Counted from the first letter of the stretch, positions 1-8,473 are shown. The stretch is DNA of 40,628 nt from Acidobacteriota bacterium (GCA_003225365.1 QHZN01000221.1:1-40628), one strand, 5' to 3'. The notes: generated by a model from the sequence alone, not told the origin. Numbers and translations are program-made.

Positions 1-237
1 GCGGGACGCTCCAAAGCCCGACTGCTTTTCGGCGAATTCATTGGCTCGGTGCTCCTTGAAGTTTCGCCGGAAATAAACCTTCAACGGTATTTTCCGAACA
101 CCCCTTGGCTCGCACTCGGCGAAGTAACTAACCAGCCGACGATCACGATTACTGAAGATGGCGAGATACTTTGGGAGCAAAAGACGGCGGCGCTGGCCGA
201 AGGTTGGGGCAAGACCTTTCAGGAGGTTGTCGAATGA
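1..237 (+). CDS. purL: Phosphoribosylformylglycinamidine synthase, PurL (3' end only)
   Basis: Frame 1 is open from the first base and ends in TGA at 235-237, giving about 78 C-terminal residues of a protein that starts outside the window. The segment begins RSKARLLFGEFIGSVLLEV, which matches the C-terminal ATP-domain end of PurL, and closes with a Trp-containing tail (AEGWGKTFQEVVE). PurL is the FGAR-amidating subunit of de novo purine synthesis and works with PurQ, which supplies ammonia from glutamine. The purQ ATG at 234 overlaps this stop as ATGA, so the two are translationally coupled. The GTG at 49 is internal and not a start. The call rests partly on the PurQ neighbour, because so little of PurL is visible. 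Confidence 0.85.
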   Translation, partial: AGRSKARLLFGEFIGSVLLEVSPEINLQRYFPNTPWLALGEVTNQPTITITEDGEILWEQKTAALAEGWGKTFQEVVE

Positions 238-968
238 GCGCGGCCACCATTGCAATCCTTTACGCTCCGGGGACGAATTGCCACGAAGAGACTGCGGCGG
301 CCATCGAGCGCGCGGGCGGGGAGTCGGAGCTGGTGCTGCTTCGCGACCTCGTGGAGGGCCGCGCGCGGCTTACCGACTATCAAGCCGTTATCATCCCTGG
401 CGGTTTCGCCTATGGGGACCACTTGGGCGCGGGGCGGATTTTCGGCGTTATGCTCATCGCCCGGTTACGAGAGCAGTTGGCGGAGTTCCTGGAGGCAGGG
501 AAGCCGATGCTCGGCATTTGCAACGGATTTCAAGTGCTGGCGGAGGCAGGGATTCTGCCCGGCCGCTCGCCCGGGAAGCGCGGAATGGTGCTTCTCGAAA
601 ACGCTTCGGCGCGCTTCGAGGACCGAAGGATCCGGCTCGTAGTTTCAGCGGAGAAGTCGCCTTGGACCGAGGGCCTAGAGGGCAAGATTCTCCAGATGCC
701 CACGGCGCACGGGGAGGGTCGGCCACTTTTCTCAGACACCACCTCTCCCGCCCGCGTAGCCTTCCGCTATAGTGACCCGCAGGGCCGCCCGAGCTCGCAT
801 TATCCTGAAAATCCCAACGGCGCTCCAAACGGCGTCGCCGGCCTTACCGATTCGACGGGAGCGGTCCTCGGCTTGATGCCCCACCCGGAACGGGCATCCT
901 TGCCCGCGCACTACTCCCAGGACGGGCTAAAAATTTTCAAAAACTTGGTTCGCTGGCTCGGCCAGTGA
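234..968 (+). CDS. purQ: Phosphoribosylformylglycinamidine synthase glutaminase subunit PurQ
   Basis: A 244-residue class I glutamine amidotransferase. It hydrolyses glutamine and passes ammonia to PurL for the fourth step of IMP synthesis in the cytoplasm. The N-terminus (IAILYAPGTNCHEET) is the PurQ signature. The nucleophile is Cys96 in LGICNGFQ, and the His217/Glu219 pair sits in MPHPERA near the C-terminus. The length is slightly above the common 225-235 residues. The ATG at 234 is preferred over upstream starts in the same frame because it overlaps the purL stop and gives the canonical N-terminus. The small PurS subunit usual in this PurL/PurQ type is not visible and may lie upstream of the window. 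Confidence 0.96.
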   Translation: MSAATIAILYAPGTNCHEETAAAIERAGGESELVLLRDLVEGRARLTDYQAVIIPGGFAYGDHLGAGRIFGVMLIARLREQLAEFLEAGKPMLGICNGFQVLAEAGILPGRSPGKRGMVLLENASARFEDRRIRLVVSAEKSPWTEGLEGKILQMPTAHGEGRPLFSDTTSPARVAFRYSDPQGRPSSHYPENPNGAPNGVAGLTDSTGAVLGLMPHPERASLPAHYSQDGLKIFKNLVRWLGQ

Positions 969-1005
969 TCGAGCGATAGCCGGCCCTTTTGACCGAGGGG
1001 TACCT

Positions 1006-1036
1006 GTTCGGCGGGCTCACGGTGAGCCATGTCGAA
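1006..1036. repeat. Short hairpin repeat, GTTCG...GCTCAC / GTGAGCC...CGAAC
   Basis: This imperfect inverted repeat lies in the gap between purQ and the HD-GYP regulator. Its arms resemble the hairpins at 21155-21189 and 23694-23726 (TTCGACT...GCTCA facing TGAGC...GTCGAA). I see no coding potential here. It may act as a weak transcription end for purQ or may simply be a dispersed palindromic repeat. Confidence 0.5.
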
Positions 1037-1213
1037 CTGGGAGCGTGGTCGAAGGGAGGGCGCCCTGAGCTCTGTCTAAGGGTGCGGTTCTCAAGTTTCA
1101 CGTCGCACCTTCCGATAGTACTTTAGGCGCGCGGCTCAGGCGGGAGACCTTGCCTCCGGGCGAAGCGCAAATCGAAACGGAACGCGAAGAATTTGAAGGC
1201 GTCGGAATTCAAT

Positions 1214-2389
1214 ATGAAATCTCGTCCAGTGGAAGCAGATGGCGAGTCCGGGCAAAGGATCCTCCCGGCCGCCGCTAAAGCAGAGGAAAGCGGGGGACCG
1301 GTGAAATTCCGGGCGCTGCTGGTGGACGATGAGGAAGCCATTTGCGCCTTGCTCTCCCACCGGCTGGCCCGCGAGGGATACCAGTGCCGCACCTGCCAAA
1401 GCGCCTCGGAGGCGCTCGAGCTTATGAAGCAGGGTGAGTTCGATGTGGTGATCAGTGACCTGCGAATGCCAGGGATGTCCGGAATGGAACTGCTGCGGAA
1501 GGTGCGGGCTCAATATCCGCGGGTCACCTTCTTGGTGGCGACGGGGGAGGGCGACGTGCGCGTGGGAATTGAGGCGATGAAAGAAGGCGCGGCCGATTAC
1601 TTGCTGAAGCCCTTCCAAATGGAGGCCGTCGTCGTGAGCGTGGCGCGGGCGCTTGAGAATCAGCGCCTGTCCCGGGAGATCGAGGAGTACCGGAAGAACC
1701 TTGAAAAGATGGTCGAGCAGCGGACCAAGCAGTTGCAGGCGGCGACGAAGCGCATCGAGTCCACCTACGACGAAACGCTCGAGGCTCTGGGAGCGGCGCT
1801 CGACTTGCGGGACACGGAGACTGAGGGCCACTCACGCCGCGTCAGCCGATACTGCCTGGAAATCGCGCGCGCCATGGGCCTGAGCCCCGAACAGCTCCGC
1901 CAAATCGCCCGGGGGTCTTACTTGCACGATATCGGAAAGATTGGCATCCCTGATTCCATATTGCTCAAGCCAGGCAAGCTGACGGATGAGGAAGCGGCCA
2001 TTATGCAGACGCACGCGAGAATAGGGTACGACTTGGTCAGCCGCATCGCCTTTCTCGCGCCTGCCGCCGAAATCATCCTGACTCACCAGGAGCGCTACGA
2101 AGGCACAGGCTATCCGCAAGGGCTGGTGGGCGAGGAAATCCCCATCGGGGCGCGGATTTTTGCCATCGCGGATACCCTTGACGCTATGACCTCCGACCGC
2201 CCTTATCGGCGCGCTCTGCCCTTTTCCGCGGCTTACGAAGAGATTCAGAGAGAGGCCGATCGCCAGTTCGACCCGAAAGTCGTCAAGGTGTTTCTGGAAA
2301 TTCCACAACAAACCTGGGAGCGCATCCGGATGGAAGTGGCGGGCCTTCGTCGTATGGGGGAGACTCCGGGGGATCCACAAGCAGCCTGA
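1214..2389 (+). CDS. Response regulator with HD-GYP output domain (putative c-di-GMP phosphodiesterase)
   Basis: About 391 residues. The receiver domain (about 33-150) has acidic residues VDDEE, phospho-acceptor Asp82 in ISDLRMPG, and Lys132 in LLKPF. A coiled linker (about 150-185) leads to an HD-GYP domain (about 190-375) with the metal-binding HD pair at 238-239 (YLHDIGKIG), GTGYPQG around 297-303 and the downstream IADTLDAMTSDRPYR motif. HD-GYP domains hydrolyse c-di-GMP to GMP, so phosphorylation probably gates c-di-GMP turnover; activity is inferred. ATG 1214 is chosen; TTG 1193 lies in frame upstream, and GTG 1301 has a better purine-rich site just before it and would still keep the whole receiver. 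A receiver-PilZ gene follows after 63 nt. Confidence 0.92.
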   Translation: MKSRPVEADGESGQRILPAAAKAEESGGPVKFRALLVDDEEAICALLSHRLAREGYQCRTCQSASEALELMKQGEFDVVISDLRMPGMSGMELLRKVRAQYPRVTFLVATGEGDVRVGIEAMKEGAADYLLKPFQMEAVVVSVARALENQRLSREIEEYRKNLEKMVEQRTKQLQAATKRIESTYDETLEALGAALDLRDTETEGHSRRVSRYCLEIARAMGLSPEQLRQIARGSYLHDIGKIGIPDSILLKPGKLTDEEAAIMQTHARIGYDLVSRIAFLAPAAEIILTHQERYEGTGYPQGLVGEEIPIGARIFAIADTLDAMTSDRPYRRALPFSAAYEEIQREADRQFDPKVVKVFLEIPQQTWERIRMEVAGLRRMGETPGDPQAA

Positions 2390-2452
2390 CATGGCCCCGC
2401 GTCCGCGAGAGCGAGGCGTGCCTGAACGCGGCCCCAGGATGGGGGATTCTTT

Positions 2453-3154
2453 GTGCCCGTGCGGATCATGGTCGTGGACGACGAGCCCGAGGTTGCCAGG
2501 GCCATCAAGGCCATGATGGAACCGCTGGGGTGCGAGGTGGTGATCCTCACCGACAGCCGGGAGGCCGCCAAGAGTCTCGCCAGCGAGAAATTCGACGGCG
2601 TCTTTGTGGACGGGCGAATGCCGAACATCGATGGATTTGAGTTGACCGAGAGGGTACGTGCCTCGGCTCTGAATGCCCGCGTTCCAGTCGTCATGCTGAC
2701 CGGCTACGACGATGTCCAGACAATGCGGAAGGGCTTCCGCGCCGGAATCAACTTTTTCCTCGGTAAACCCTTCACTTCAGATCGAATCCTTCGGCTGTTC
2801 AGAGCCATGCAGGGCTCGATCCTACGGGAGAAGCGGCGTTATGCGCGCCTGCCGTTTCGCGCTACCGTCGCCTGGAGGTCGGGGCCGCGCTCGGGAAAAG
2901 CCGTCACCGTCAACATCAGCGAGGGCGGCCTGTTGATGGAAATGCCGGCCGCCTTGGGCCTGGGCGATTCCGTGGAACTCGAGTTCGGGCTCCCTTCCAC
3001 TCCGCAAAAACTCAAGGTCGATGCCATCGTGGTTCATACCGAGCCCGAAGCGGCCGATGGCCGAGGCCGACGGCTCGCGGTGAAGTTTGCGCGCGCCGAC
3101 GCCTTGGACATCGAAGCCATCCAGCGCTATATTCTGGGTGCGCTGCCAACTTAG
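2453..3154 (+). CDS. Response regulator with C-terminal PilZ domain
   Basis: A 233-residue two-domain protein. The receiver domain (1-118) has VVDDEP, phospho-acceptor Asp53 (VFVDGRMPN) and Lys105 (FLGKPF). The PilZ domain (about 122-228) has the c-di-GMP-binding arginine cluster REKRRYARLPF at about 125-135 and NISEGG at 154-159, where the usual motif is D/NxSxxG. It would act as an effector responding both to phosphorylation and to c-di-GMP, for example on motility, pili or polysaccharide. The start is GTG at 2453, with a GGGGGA ribosome site at about 2441-2446. It sits directly downstream of the HD-GYP regulator and is probably co-transcribed. No GGDEF synthase is present in the window. 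Confidence 0.92.
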   Translation: MPVRIMVVDDEPEVARAIKAMMEPLGCEVVILTDSREAAKSLASEKFDGVFVDGRMPNIDGFELTERVRASALNARVPVVMLTGYDDVQTMRKGFRAGINFFLGKPFTSDRILRLFRAMQGSILREKRRYARLPFRATVAWRSGPRSGKAVTVNISEGGLLMEMPAALGLGDSVELEFGLPSTPQKLKVDAIVVHTEPEAADGRGRRLAVKFARADALDIEAIQRYILGALPT

Positions 3155-3610
3155 CGAGCGCCTCTACAAACTCGCCCGCCTCGCCCCGCGTTACTCGTGC
3201 TTCATCCCTCAACCACCAGTTGCGGGCTCTCGCAGACCTTCTGCACGACGATGAGAAACGTTTGTGACGCTGTCATCCTGAGTCCGTCGCTTGTCATTCT
3301 GACCCTGAGCGCAGCGAAGGGGAAGAATCCCTTCATTCCCCGCTCAGGGCAAACTCCGCGAAGGATCTGCTTTGCGGCGGCGTCGGGGAAATCGCCCCTC
3401 TCGAGCAATTGCTTGCCGTGATAAACTTCAACTGGCAGGGAGCAAACTAACGAGGGCGCGTCATGCCTCGCCAGAGTATAATGCGCGAGAAGCATTCGAG
3501 AATTGCAGACCCCGCAGGCGCGGGGTCTGCGCCAGCCTGCCGGAGAGGCGTAATCAAGGGTGACATCGAGCCAGCGCTTCACACCATACCGCCACTGGGA
3601 GCCACTATGA
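3155..3610. repeat. Non-coding gap with a half copy of the TGTCATTCTGAG repeat and a perfect hairpin
   Basis: This 456-nt gap separates convergent genes. It contains a one-armed copy of the dispersed repeat at about 3290-3365 (CTTGTCATTCTGA, then GAAGAATCCC and GCTCAGGGCAAACTCCGCG). A perfect 11-bp stem with a 4-nt loop follows at 3505-3530 (GCAGACCCCGC / GCGGGGTCTGC, loop AGGC). The hairpin lies where both flanking units should end, so it could be a bidirectional transcription end, though it lacks a clear U-tract. I see no credible gene. Confidence 0.65.
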
Positions 3611-4756
3611 TCATGGCGGCGAGGGCAGGTCAAGGGGTAGCAGAATCGAAAAAGTCGTGCCCTCGGCGGCGGTCGCGTCCAGGCTGATGCGCCCGTTGTG
3701 GGAGACAATGATCTTCTGCACCAGCGTGAGCCCCAGGCCAGTCCCGGTCTTCTTGGTGGTATAAAAGGGCAGAAAGATCTTGTCCCGGTCCTCGGCGGCG
3801 ATTCCCACGCCATTATCAGAGACGCGTATCGCCAAATAATCCTCTCTCCCCTGGCGAGTGGGCTCGGCCCCGACTGTGACGCAGCCGTTCTTCGGTTCGC
3901 CGTCGAGAGCCTCGCAGGAGTTTCGCAACAAGTTCATGAATGCCTGCCGCAGGAGAACCTCGTCACCTTCGACGGGCACGAAATCTCCCTCCGAACGAAA
4001 CGCCACATTTTTGAACTGCTCGATCCTGGCAAGGTCGTCCATCACGCCGCGGACAAGTTGGCGCATGTCTACGGCCCGGGTGGCGACCTGCAGGGGTTTC
4101 GAAATCGCCAGGAACTCGGTCACGACTTGATTGAGCGAGCGGATTTCCTGCACGATCTTTTCCGCGTAAACGTGCTGCTCAGGCGGGAGGGATTCCTCAC
4201 GCAGGAACTGTGAGTAACCCGAAATCGTGGCCAAGGAATTTTTGAATTCGTGGGCGATGCCGGCCGACATCGAGCCGAGCGCGGCCAGATGCTCTTTCAA
4301 TCGGACCTGCTCCTGGAGGCGCCGCGTTTCCGTCAAATCGGTCAGAAGGCAGACCGCACCCTCAATCTCATTGGCCGGACCGTGGAAAGGCGAAAGCGAC
4401 ATGCCGAGGACGCGAGTCTCGCCTTTCGCCGTCCGGTATTCGACGGTCTCGCGGGTGACGGTTTTCCCCCCCTCCAGACACTCGCGAATGAGCCCGGCCA
4501 GCGCCGTTTCCGGCCCCAGTATCTCCAGAAAGCGCCGGCGAGCCCAGGTGTCCACGCCCAGCATCGCGCGCACAGCCGGATTCGCCGTGGAGGTCTCATT
4601 TTCGGCGCGCGGGCTCTTGGGGCTGAAGTCAAGCTTCTCGCGCCGCTCCTTGAAAAACTTGTGGATGAAATAGAGGACTACCGCAAGGAGCGCGAGGAAA
4701 AGGAACACGCTTGCAAGCAGCATCCGGGCCTCGAGAGGTGTCAGGTGAAGCGCCAT
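3611..4756 (-). CDS. Membrane-anchored PAS sensor histidine kinase (NtrB-like architecture)
   Basis: About 381 residues from ATG 4756. One N-terminal membrane segment (about 11-31, LLASVFLFLALLAVVLYFI) is followed by a basic stretch, then a PAS domain (about 55-145), then HisKA with phospho-acceptor His169 in SAGIAHEFKNSLA. The HATPase domain has the N box (NLLRNSCEAL), G1 (VSDNGVGI), F box (FLPFYTTK) and G2 (GTGLGLTL). The membrane segment has almost no periplasmic part, so the PAS domain likely senses a cytoplasmic or membrane signal. An upstream in-frame GTG at 4816 exists but adds only a polar, unlikely N-terminus. No partner regulator is adjacent on this strand; the receiver proteins at 1214-3154 converge on it and are possible partners, which is speculative. 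Confidence 0.92.
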   Translation of the reverse strand: MALHLTPLEARMLLASVFLFLALLAVVLYFIHKFFKERREKLDFSPKSPRAENETSTANPAVRAMLGVDTWARRRFLEILGPETALAGLIRECLEGGKTVTRETVEYRTAKGETRVLGMSLSPFHGPANEIEGAVCLLTDLTETRRLQEQVRLKEHLAALGSMSAGIAHEFKNSLATISGYSQFLREESLPPEQHVYAEKIVQEIRSLNQVVTEFLAISKPLQVATRAVDMRQLVRGVMDDLARIEQFKNVAFRSEGDFVPVEGDEVLLRQAFMNLLRNSCEALDGEPKNGCVTVGAEPTRQGREDYLAIRVSDNGVGIAAEDRDKIFLPFYTTKKTGTGLGLTLVQKIIVSHNGRISLDATAAEGTTFSILLPLDLPSPP

Positions 4757-4810
4757 GGCGTCACGAGTCTGTGTAATTATCTCGTTCTCGCAGTTGCAAG
4801 CGCTGCGAAA

Positions 4811-4910
4811 GGGCACGGATTTATCCGTGCCGCAAAAAGGCCGACTATCAAGAAGGCCTTTAGGCCCTGAGGCTTGCGCGCTCAGCGGCTAAAGCCGGTT
4901 GTTTCATCAC
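4811..4910. repeat. Cluster of three short palindromes
   Basis: Between the histidine kinase start and the prepilin peptidase stop lie three adjacent palindromic units. GGCACGGATTTATCCGTGCC (4812-4831) is followed by an AAGGCCTTTAGGCC-type unit near 4853-4867 and a CGGCTAAAGCCGG unit near 4887-4899. The first could act as a terminator for the minus-strand pilD transcript. The cluster looks like tandem insertion of small palindromic repeats, because the units share the pattern of a 6-9 bp arm around an A/T-rich centre. Confidence 0.6.
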
Positions 4911-4964
4911 CACTCCCCCGGCTTCGATGAATCGGGGCCCTTTCGCAGTTCTCACACAAACTCG

Positions 4965-5855
4965 TTACCCCAAACCTGTCCAGTGAAGATAACGCTCGAG
5001 CAAGAGGTCCCCGCCCAGGCTGACGAAAATACCGGCCGCACCGAGGAAAGTACCGTAAGGCCAGGCGTAGTCTTTGAAGCGCGAGTCGGCGACGGACAGT
5101 GGTAAGGCGACCAGCGTCCCACCGAGCGACCCTAGAAGAATGGTCTCGAACGTGAGCGGAATTCCGAAGAAGGTCCCGATCATCAGCATCAGCATCACAT
5201 CGCCGAAGCCCAGATATTCTTTCGCCTGGAACTCTTCCCCCGGGTACTTTTTCTCCAGGTACTCTTTCCTTCGCCGGCCCACGAAGTAGAATATTTCACC
5301 GACGGCATAGAATAGCCCGCCCCCCATGAGCGCGCCGCCAAGCGAGCCCGCGAGAGACAGCAAAGGGCCGCTCGCCGCGAAACCCCAGCGCGCCAGCAGC
5401 CAGCCCAAGGGGCGCGCATCCACCGGAACGAATAGGCTCAAAATCAAACCTGCCGCTATCCCGAAAATGGTGATCTTATGGGGAAGGCGCCGAGTGCGGA
5501 GGTCGGTGAAGGTCAGAACGATGAGGAGCATCAGCACGAGTGCAGCCTTGATGAATTCGGGGCTCAACCGATAACGCCAATACGCCAAGGCCAGCATCGC
5601 AGAAGTCAGGATTTCGACGAGCGGATAAATCCTGGAAATTGACTGCTTGCAATCGCGGCAACGCCCCCCGAGCAGGAGGTAACTCAGCACCGGGATGTTG
5701 TCACGCCAGCGGATGGCGTGCCCGCAGCGAGGGCAGCGCGAGCCGGGCACGACGACAGAATCACCCTCCGGGATGCGCGAAATACAAACGTTTAGAAAGC
5801 TGCCGAAGGCCAGACCGAAGACGGCGACCAGCGCTAAAGGAATAAGAATGCTCAT
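4965..5855 (-). CDS. pilD: Prepilin peptidase / N-methyltransferase (A24 family, PilD)
   Basis: A 296-residue inner-membrane protein that cleaves the leader of type IV pilins and type II pseudopilins and methylates the new N-terminus. The N-terminal domain begins FGLAFGSFLNVCISRIPEG and has two zinc-binding CxxC pairs (Cys41/44 and Cys66/69). The catalytic aspartates are Asp118 in LTFTDLRTRRLPH and Asp219 in LGFGDVMLM. The expected set of about eight membrane helices is visible. ATG 5855 overlaps the glycosyltransferase stop as ATGA, so it is translationally coupled to that upstream gene. No pilin or secretion genes occur in the window, so its substrates are encoded elsewhere. Confidence 0.96.
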   Translation of the reverse strand: MSILIPLALVAVFGLAFGSFLNVCISRIPEGDSVVVPGSRCPRCGHAIRWRDNIPVLSYLLLGGRCRDCKQSISRIYPLVEILTSAMLALAYWRYRLSPEFIKAALVLMLLIVLTFTDLRTRRLPHKITIFGIAAGLILSLFVPVDARPLGWLLARWGFAASGPLLSLAGSLGGALMGGGLFYAVGEIFYFVGRRRKEYLEKKYPGEEFQAKEYLGFGDVMLMLMIGTFFGIPLTFETILLGSLGGTLVALPLSVADSRFKDYAWPYGTFLGAAGIFVSLGGDLLLERYLHWTGLG

Positions 5856-6976
5856 ACGGGAATGCCGCCCGCTCGAAACAGGCGGTCGTAAAGCGACTCG
5901 GTGCGCTCGACCATTATATCGCTCGAATAGGACTTGGCTTTCTCGCGCGCCGCCAGGCCCATCTGACTGAGCCGCTCGGGATCGGAAGCCGCTCGGGAGA
6001 CCGCTTCGGCAAGCGCCGATGGCGAGCCGGGCTCGACGAGCCAGCCGGTTTTTCCGTCTTCCACAATCTCCGGGACTCCACCCACTCGGCTCGCGACGAC
6101 CGGCAGGCCGTGGGCCATGGCGAGAAGCGCCGAGGAGCCCAGGCCTTCAGCCTTCGAAGGTAAGATGAAGAGGTCGAGATATGCGCAGAAATCGGCCAGG
6201 CTTTCGACGTAACCAAGGAGCCGCACGGATTCCCCGATGGCCCTAGCCTGCGCTTCCACTTGCCGCGCATAGGCGCCGCTCCGCTCCCCGGCCAAGTGCC
6301 ACGAGATTCGCGGATGCGTCGCACGGAGCAACTGAGCGGCTTCTAATGTGATGTCCTGGCCTTTTTCGGGTGTGAATGCGCCGACCTGGCCAACCGCAAA
6401 AGTTTCTGGCGCGACGCCCCAGGTTTCCCGGACTCGATCGCGTTCGCCCCTTTCCCGAAGCGCGGCGGGGATCTCGCAGCCGTCGGGAATGACGGCGACC
6501 CGCCCCTCGGGGACGCCGCTTCGGACGATGAGGTTTCTCACGTAATTCGACACCGCGATAACCTCCTGGCAGCTATGGCCGTATTTCCAACGTGAGTCGA
6601 GGCTGCGGCGGGGCTGGAACGTGACGCGGCGGCTTGCTACGCGCCGCACGGCGAGCCCTACTGAGGCGAGCCAGGCGAGCGTTTGTCCGCGGCCATCGTG
6701 CGCGTGAAGAATCTCGATTCCTTCCTGACAGATCTTTCCGCGGAGCTCGAGCATACCGTAAGCGTGGCCAAGGTCGTAGCGGGGAAGCGCGAAGACCGGA
6801 AAGCCCTCGGCGCTTGCCCGCCGCTCGACGGCCGAGCCCTCCGGGCAGACAATCCATTGCCGGTGACCGCGCGCGCCGAGACCCCGGGCGAGCATCAGGA
6901 GCTGGACCTGGCCGCCGCGCATTCCATGGCCCGTGTCCACGTGCGCGATTCGCCGGCAGGGCAGCGGTTCGCTCAT
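5852..6976 (-). CDS. Glycosyltransferase family 4 (GT-B fold)
   Basis: A 374-residue GT-B enzyme, probably transferring a sugar from a nucleotide donor in cell-surface polysaccharide or LPS assembly. The N-terminal domain has the glycine-rich acceptor loop (DTGHGMRGGQVQLLMLA). The C-terminal donor domain has GQVGAFTPEKGQD and PSKAEGLGSSALLAMAHGLP followed by VVASRVGGVPEIV. In the usual EX7E donor motif the second acidic residue is replaced by Leu (EGLGSSALL), a mild deviation. It overlaps its upstream neighbour (GT2) and downstream neighbour (pilD) by ATGA at both ends, so the three form one translational unit. The sugar and acceptor cannot be read from the sequence. Confidence 0.93.
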   Translation of the reverse strand: MSEPLPCRRIAHVDTGHGMRGGQVQLLMLARGLGARGHRQWIVCPEGSAVERRASAEGFPVFALPRYDLGHAYGMLELRGKICQEGIEILHAHDGRGQTLAWLASVGLAVRRVASRRVTFQPRRSLDSRWKYGHSCQEVIAVSNYVRNLIVRSGVPEGRVAVIPDGCEIPAALRERGERDRVRETWGVAPETFAVGQVGAFTPEKGQDITLEAAQLLRATHPRISWHLAGERSGAYARQVEAQARAIGESVRLLGYVESLADFCAYLDLFILPSKAEGLGSSALLAMAHGLPVVASRVGGVPEIVEDGKTGWLVEPGSPSALAEAVSRAASDPERLSQMGLAAREKAKSYSSDIMVERTESLYDRLFRAGGIPV

Positions 6977-7728
6977 GCCGCGCGACCCCCTTCGGCGGCG
7001 GCTGCTTTGGCATACTTGCAGCGTACGTAGCGCGCCGCCATGCGAGCAATCGCGAACCCTTGCGGGCCGTCGAGAACCCCCAGGCGTAGGAAATAGGTTT
7101 CGATGAAGACCCAGGGCGGGACGAGTAACCGTCGCGCTGGGCCGGGCCTCTCTCCGCGTTCGATCATTTCCTGGGCGGCCAGGTCGGTGTAGTACTCAAT
7201 GCGCTTTTCGTGGTCCTCGATCGAGTCGCAAGTGTAATGAAGGATTTCGCCCGCGAGCGTTTCCACCGGCCCTTGGACCACCGCGGACTCGTGGAGATGA
7301 GCGCCCTGCCAGGCGCCGCGGCGGCGGTCGAAGAGTCGCAGTTTGAAATCCGGGTACCAACCGGAATGCAGAATCCAGCGGCCGAGGTAGCGGGCGCGGC
7401 GTCGAAAGCGGTACCCTGCCGCCTTCGGTTCGGCCGCTTTCCAGTTGCGGACGGCCGCCTGCGCGTCCTCATTCAATTCCTCGTCGGCATCAAGGCTCAA
7501 AATCCAGTCGTGTTTAGCCTCGCCGCTCGCGAAATTCTTTTGCGCCGAGAAACCCGGCCAAGCATGGGCGACGACTCGCGCGCCCAGGCTCCGCGCAATT
7601 TCCGGCGTGCCGTCGGTCGAACCCGAATCCACCACCAACACTTCGTCCGCGACGGCAAGCGAGCGTATGGTGCGGGCAATACTTCCCGCCTCGTTGAGCG
7701 CAATAATCGTGGCGGAGATCGTAGTCAT
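6973..7728 (-). CDS. Glycosyltransferase family 2, WaaE/KdtX-like
   Basis: A 251-residue GT-A enzyme of the LPS-core glucosyltransferase-like type. It starts ISATIIALNEAGSIARTIRS, has VVDSGSTDGT, then FSAQKNFA and the metal-binding SLDADEEL motif, followed by WYPDFKLRLF and the acceptor-region GAHLHESAVV. A role in LPS inner-core or related glycan assembly is expected from the family. It is the first gene of the GT2-GT4-pilD unit. Its first 33 codons recur 930 bp upstream at 8559-8658 as a truncated, diverged copy, with a DUF433/DUF5615 pair in between. That arrangement points to a past tandem duplication or insertion at its promoter side. Confidence 0.93.
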   Translation of the reverse strand: MTTISATIIALNEAGSIARTIRSLAVADEVLVVDSGSTDGTPEIARSLGARVVAHAWPGFSAQKNFASGEAKHDWILSLDADEELNEDAQAAVRNWKAAEPKAAGYRFRRRARYLGRWILHSGWYPDFKLRLFDRRRGAWQGAHLHESAVVQGPVETLAGEILHYTCDSIEDHEKRIEYYTDLAAQEMIERGERPGPARRLLVPPWVFIETYFLRLGVLDGPQGFAIARMAARYVRCKYAKAAAAEGGRAA

Positions 7729-7877
7729 ACCAATAAGGGCAGATAGCTAGAAGCCGCGGTTAGTCCGTGTTTTAGTTAACCGAGGGTTCTTGGGCACCCC
7801 AGAGACCCACGGTTGGAACAGCGCAAATCCTGGCTGCCGTTTTCAGGCGCATCAAGATAACCCGAGAGTGAATAGAG

Positions 7878-8225
7878 CTAAGGCTGCCTGATACGGATTC
7901 GGCCCGGCTCGGCAGTAATGATCGCTCCTTGTGTGAGTTCGCTTGCGTGTTTCGTAAGGATTTGGAGGCAGACAAGCCCCTGCTCGGCGGCTCGGAAGTT
8001 AACCAGCCGAACGAGTCCGCTGTGGGTAAGGCCTCGAAGCACCCCAAGTTCGCCAAAATCTTTAACGAGCGTAATTAGAGCACGGCCTTCGCGGCGGGCT
8101 AGGTTGAGCAAGACCACATCACCGGGGTCTTCCCGCCAATCCCCGGCCCAGACCACGTCATGTCCGGCAGATTCCAACTCGGTTTTGGCGTTCGGACTGG
8201 GGCAGGTGTCCAGCAGGACCTTCAA
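7878..8225 (-). CDS. DUF5615 family PIN-like protein (putative toxin)
   Basis: A 115-residue protein of the DUF5615 PIN-like family. It has the N-terminal MKVLLDTC (usual LLDxxLP), LESAGHDVVWA, the central acidic region DPGDVVLLNLARREGRALIT and the KDFGELG motif. In PIN-like nucleases these acidic residues bind metal for RNA cleavage; activity here is inferred. The usual D after LIT (TxDKDFG) is V in this protein (LVKDFG), so one common acidic position is missing. It starts at TTG 8225, overlapping the TGA of the DUF433 gene as TTGA, which is typical tight coupling of such pairs. It is most likely the toxin half of a type II toxin-antitoxin pair. Confidence 0.87.
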   Translation of the reverse strand: MKVLLDTCPSPNAKTELESAGHDVVWAGDWREDPGDVVLLNLARREGRALITLVKDFGELGVLRGLTHSGLVRLVNFRAAEQGLVCLQILTKHASELTQGAIITAEPGRIRIRQP

Positions 8226-8473
8226 GAACTGACCTCGATAAAGAGCGGCTCAATGCGTTCGTTGGCGGCGATACGGCGTGCGTAAATCAGGCAGGCTTGG
8301 ATGTCCTCGCGCTCCAGCCACGGATAGGCTCGAAGCACGTCTTCGAGGGTGTCACCCGCGGCGAGCATGCCGAGGACATGCTCTACTGCTAGCCGGCACC
8401 CACGGATGACCGGTTTGCCGCCGAAAATCTCCGGGTTCACAGTGATGCGCTTCAGGAATTCCGGTTCATTCAT
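8222..8473 (-). CDS. DUF433 family protein (putative antitoxin)
   Basis: An 83-residue DUF433 protein with the family core: RITVNPEIFGGKPVIRG, then LAVEHVLGMLAAGDTLEDV, then AYPWLEREDIQACLIYA. DUF433 proteins are small helix-turn-helix-like domains commonly encoded just before DUF5615 PIN-like proteins and regarded as their antitoxins. The gene starts at ATG 8473, and its stop overlaps the TTG start of the DUF5615 gene. The upstream AT-richer stretch (about 8484-8525) would hold its promoter. An antitoxin that represses its own operon is the expected control, but I do not see a clear operator. Confidence 0.88.
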   Translation of the reverse strand: MNEPEFLKRITVNPEIFGGKPVIRGCRLAVEHVLGMLAAGDTLEDVLRAYPWLEREDIQACLIYARRIAANERIEPLFIEVSS

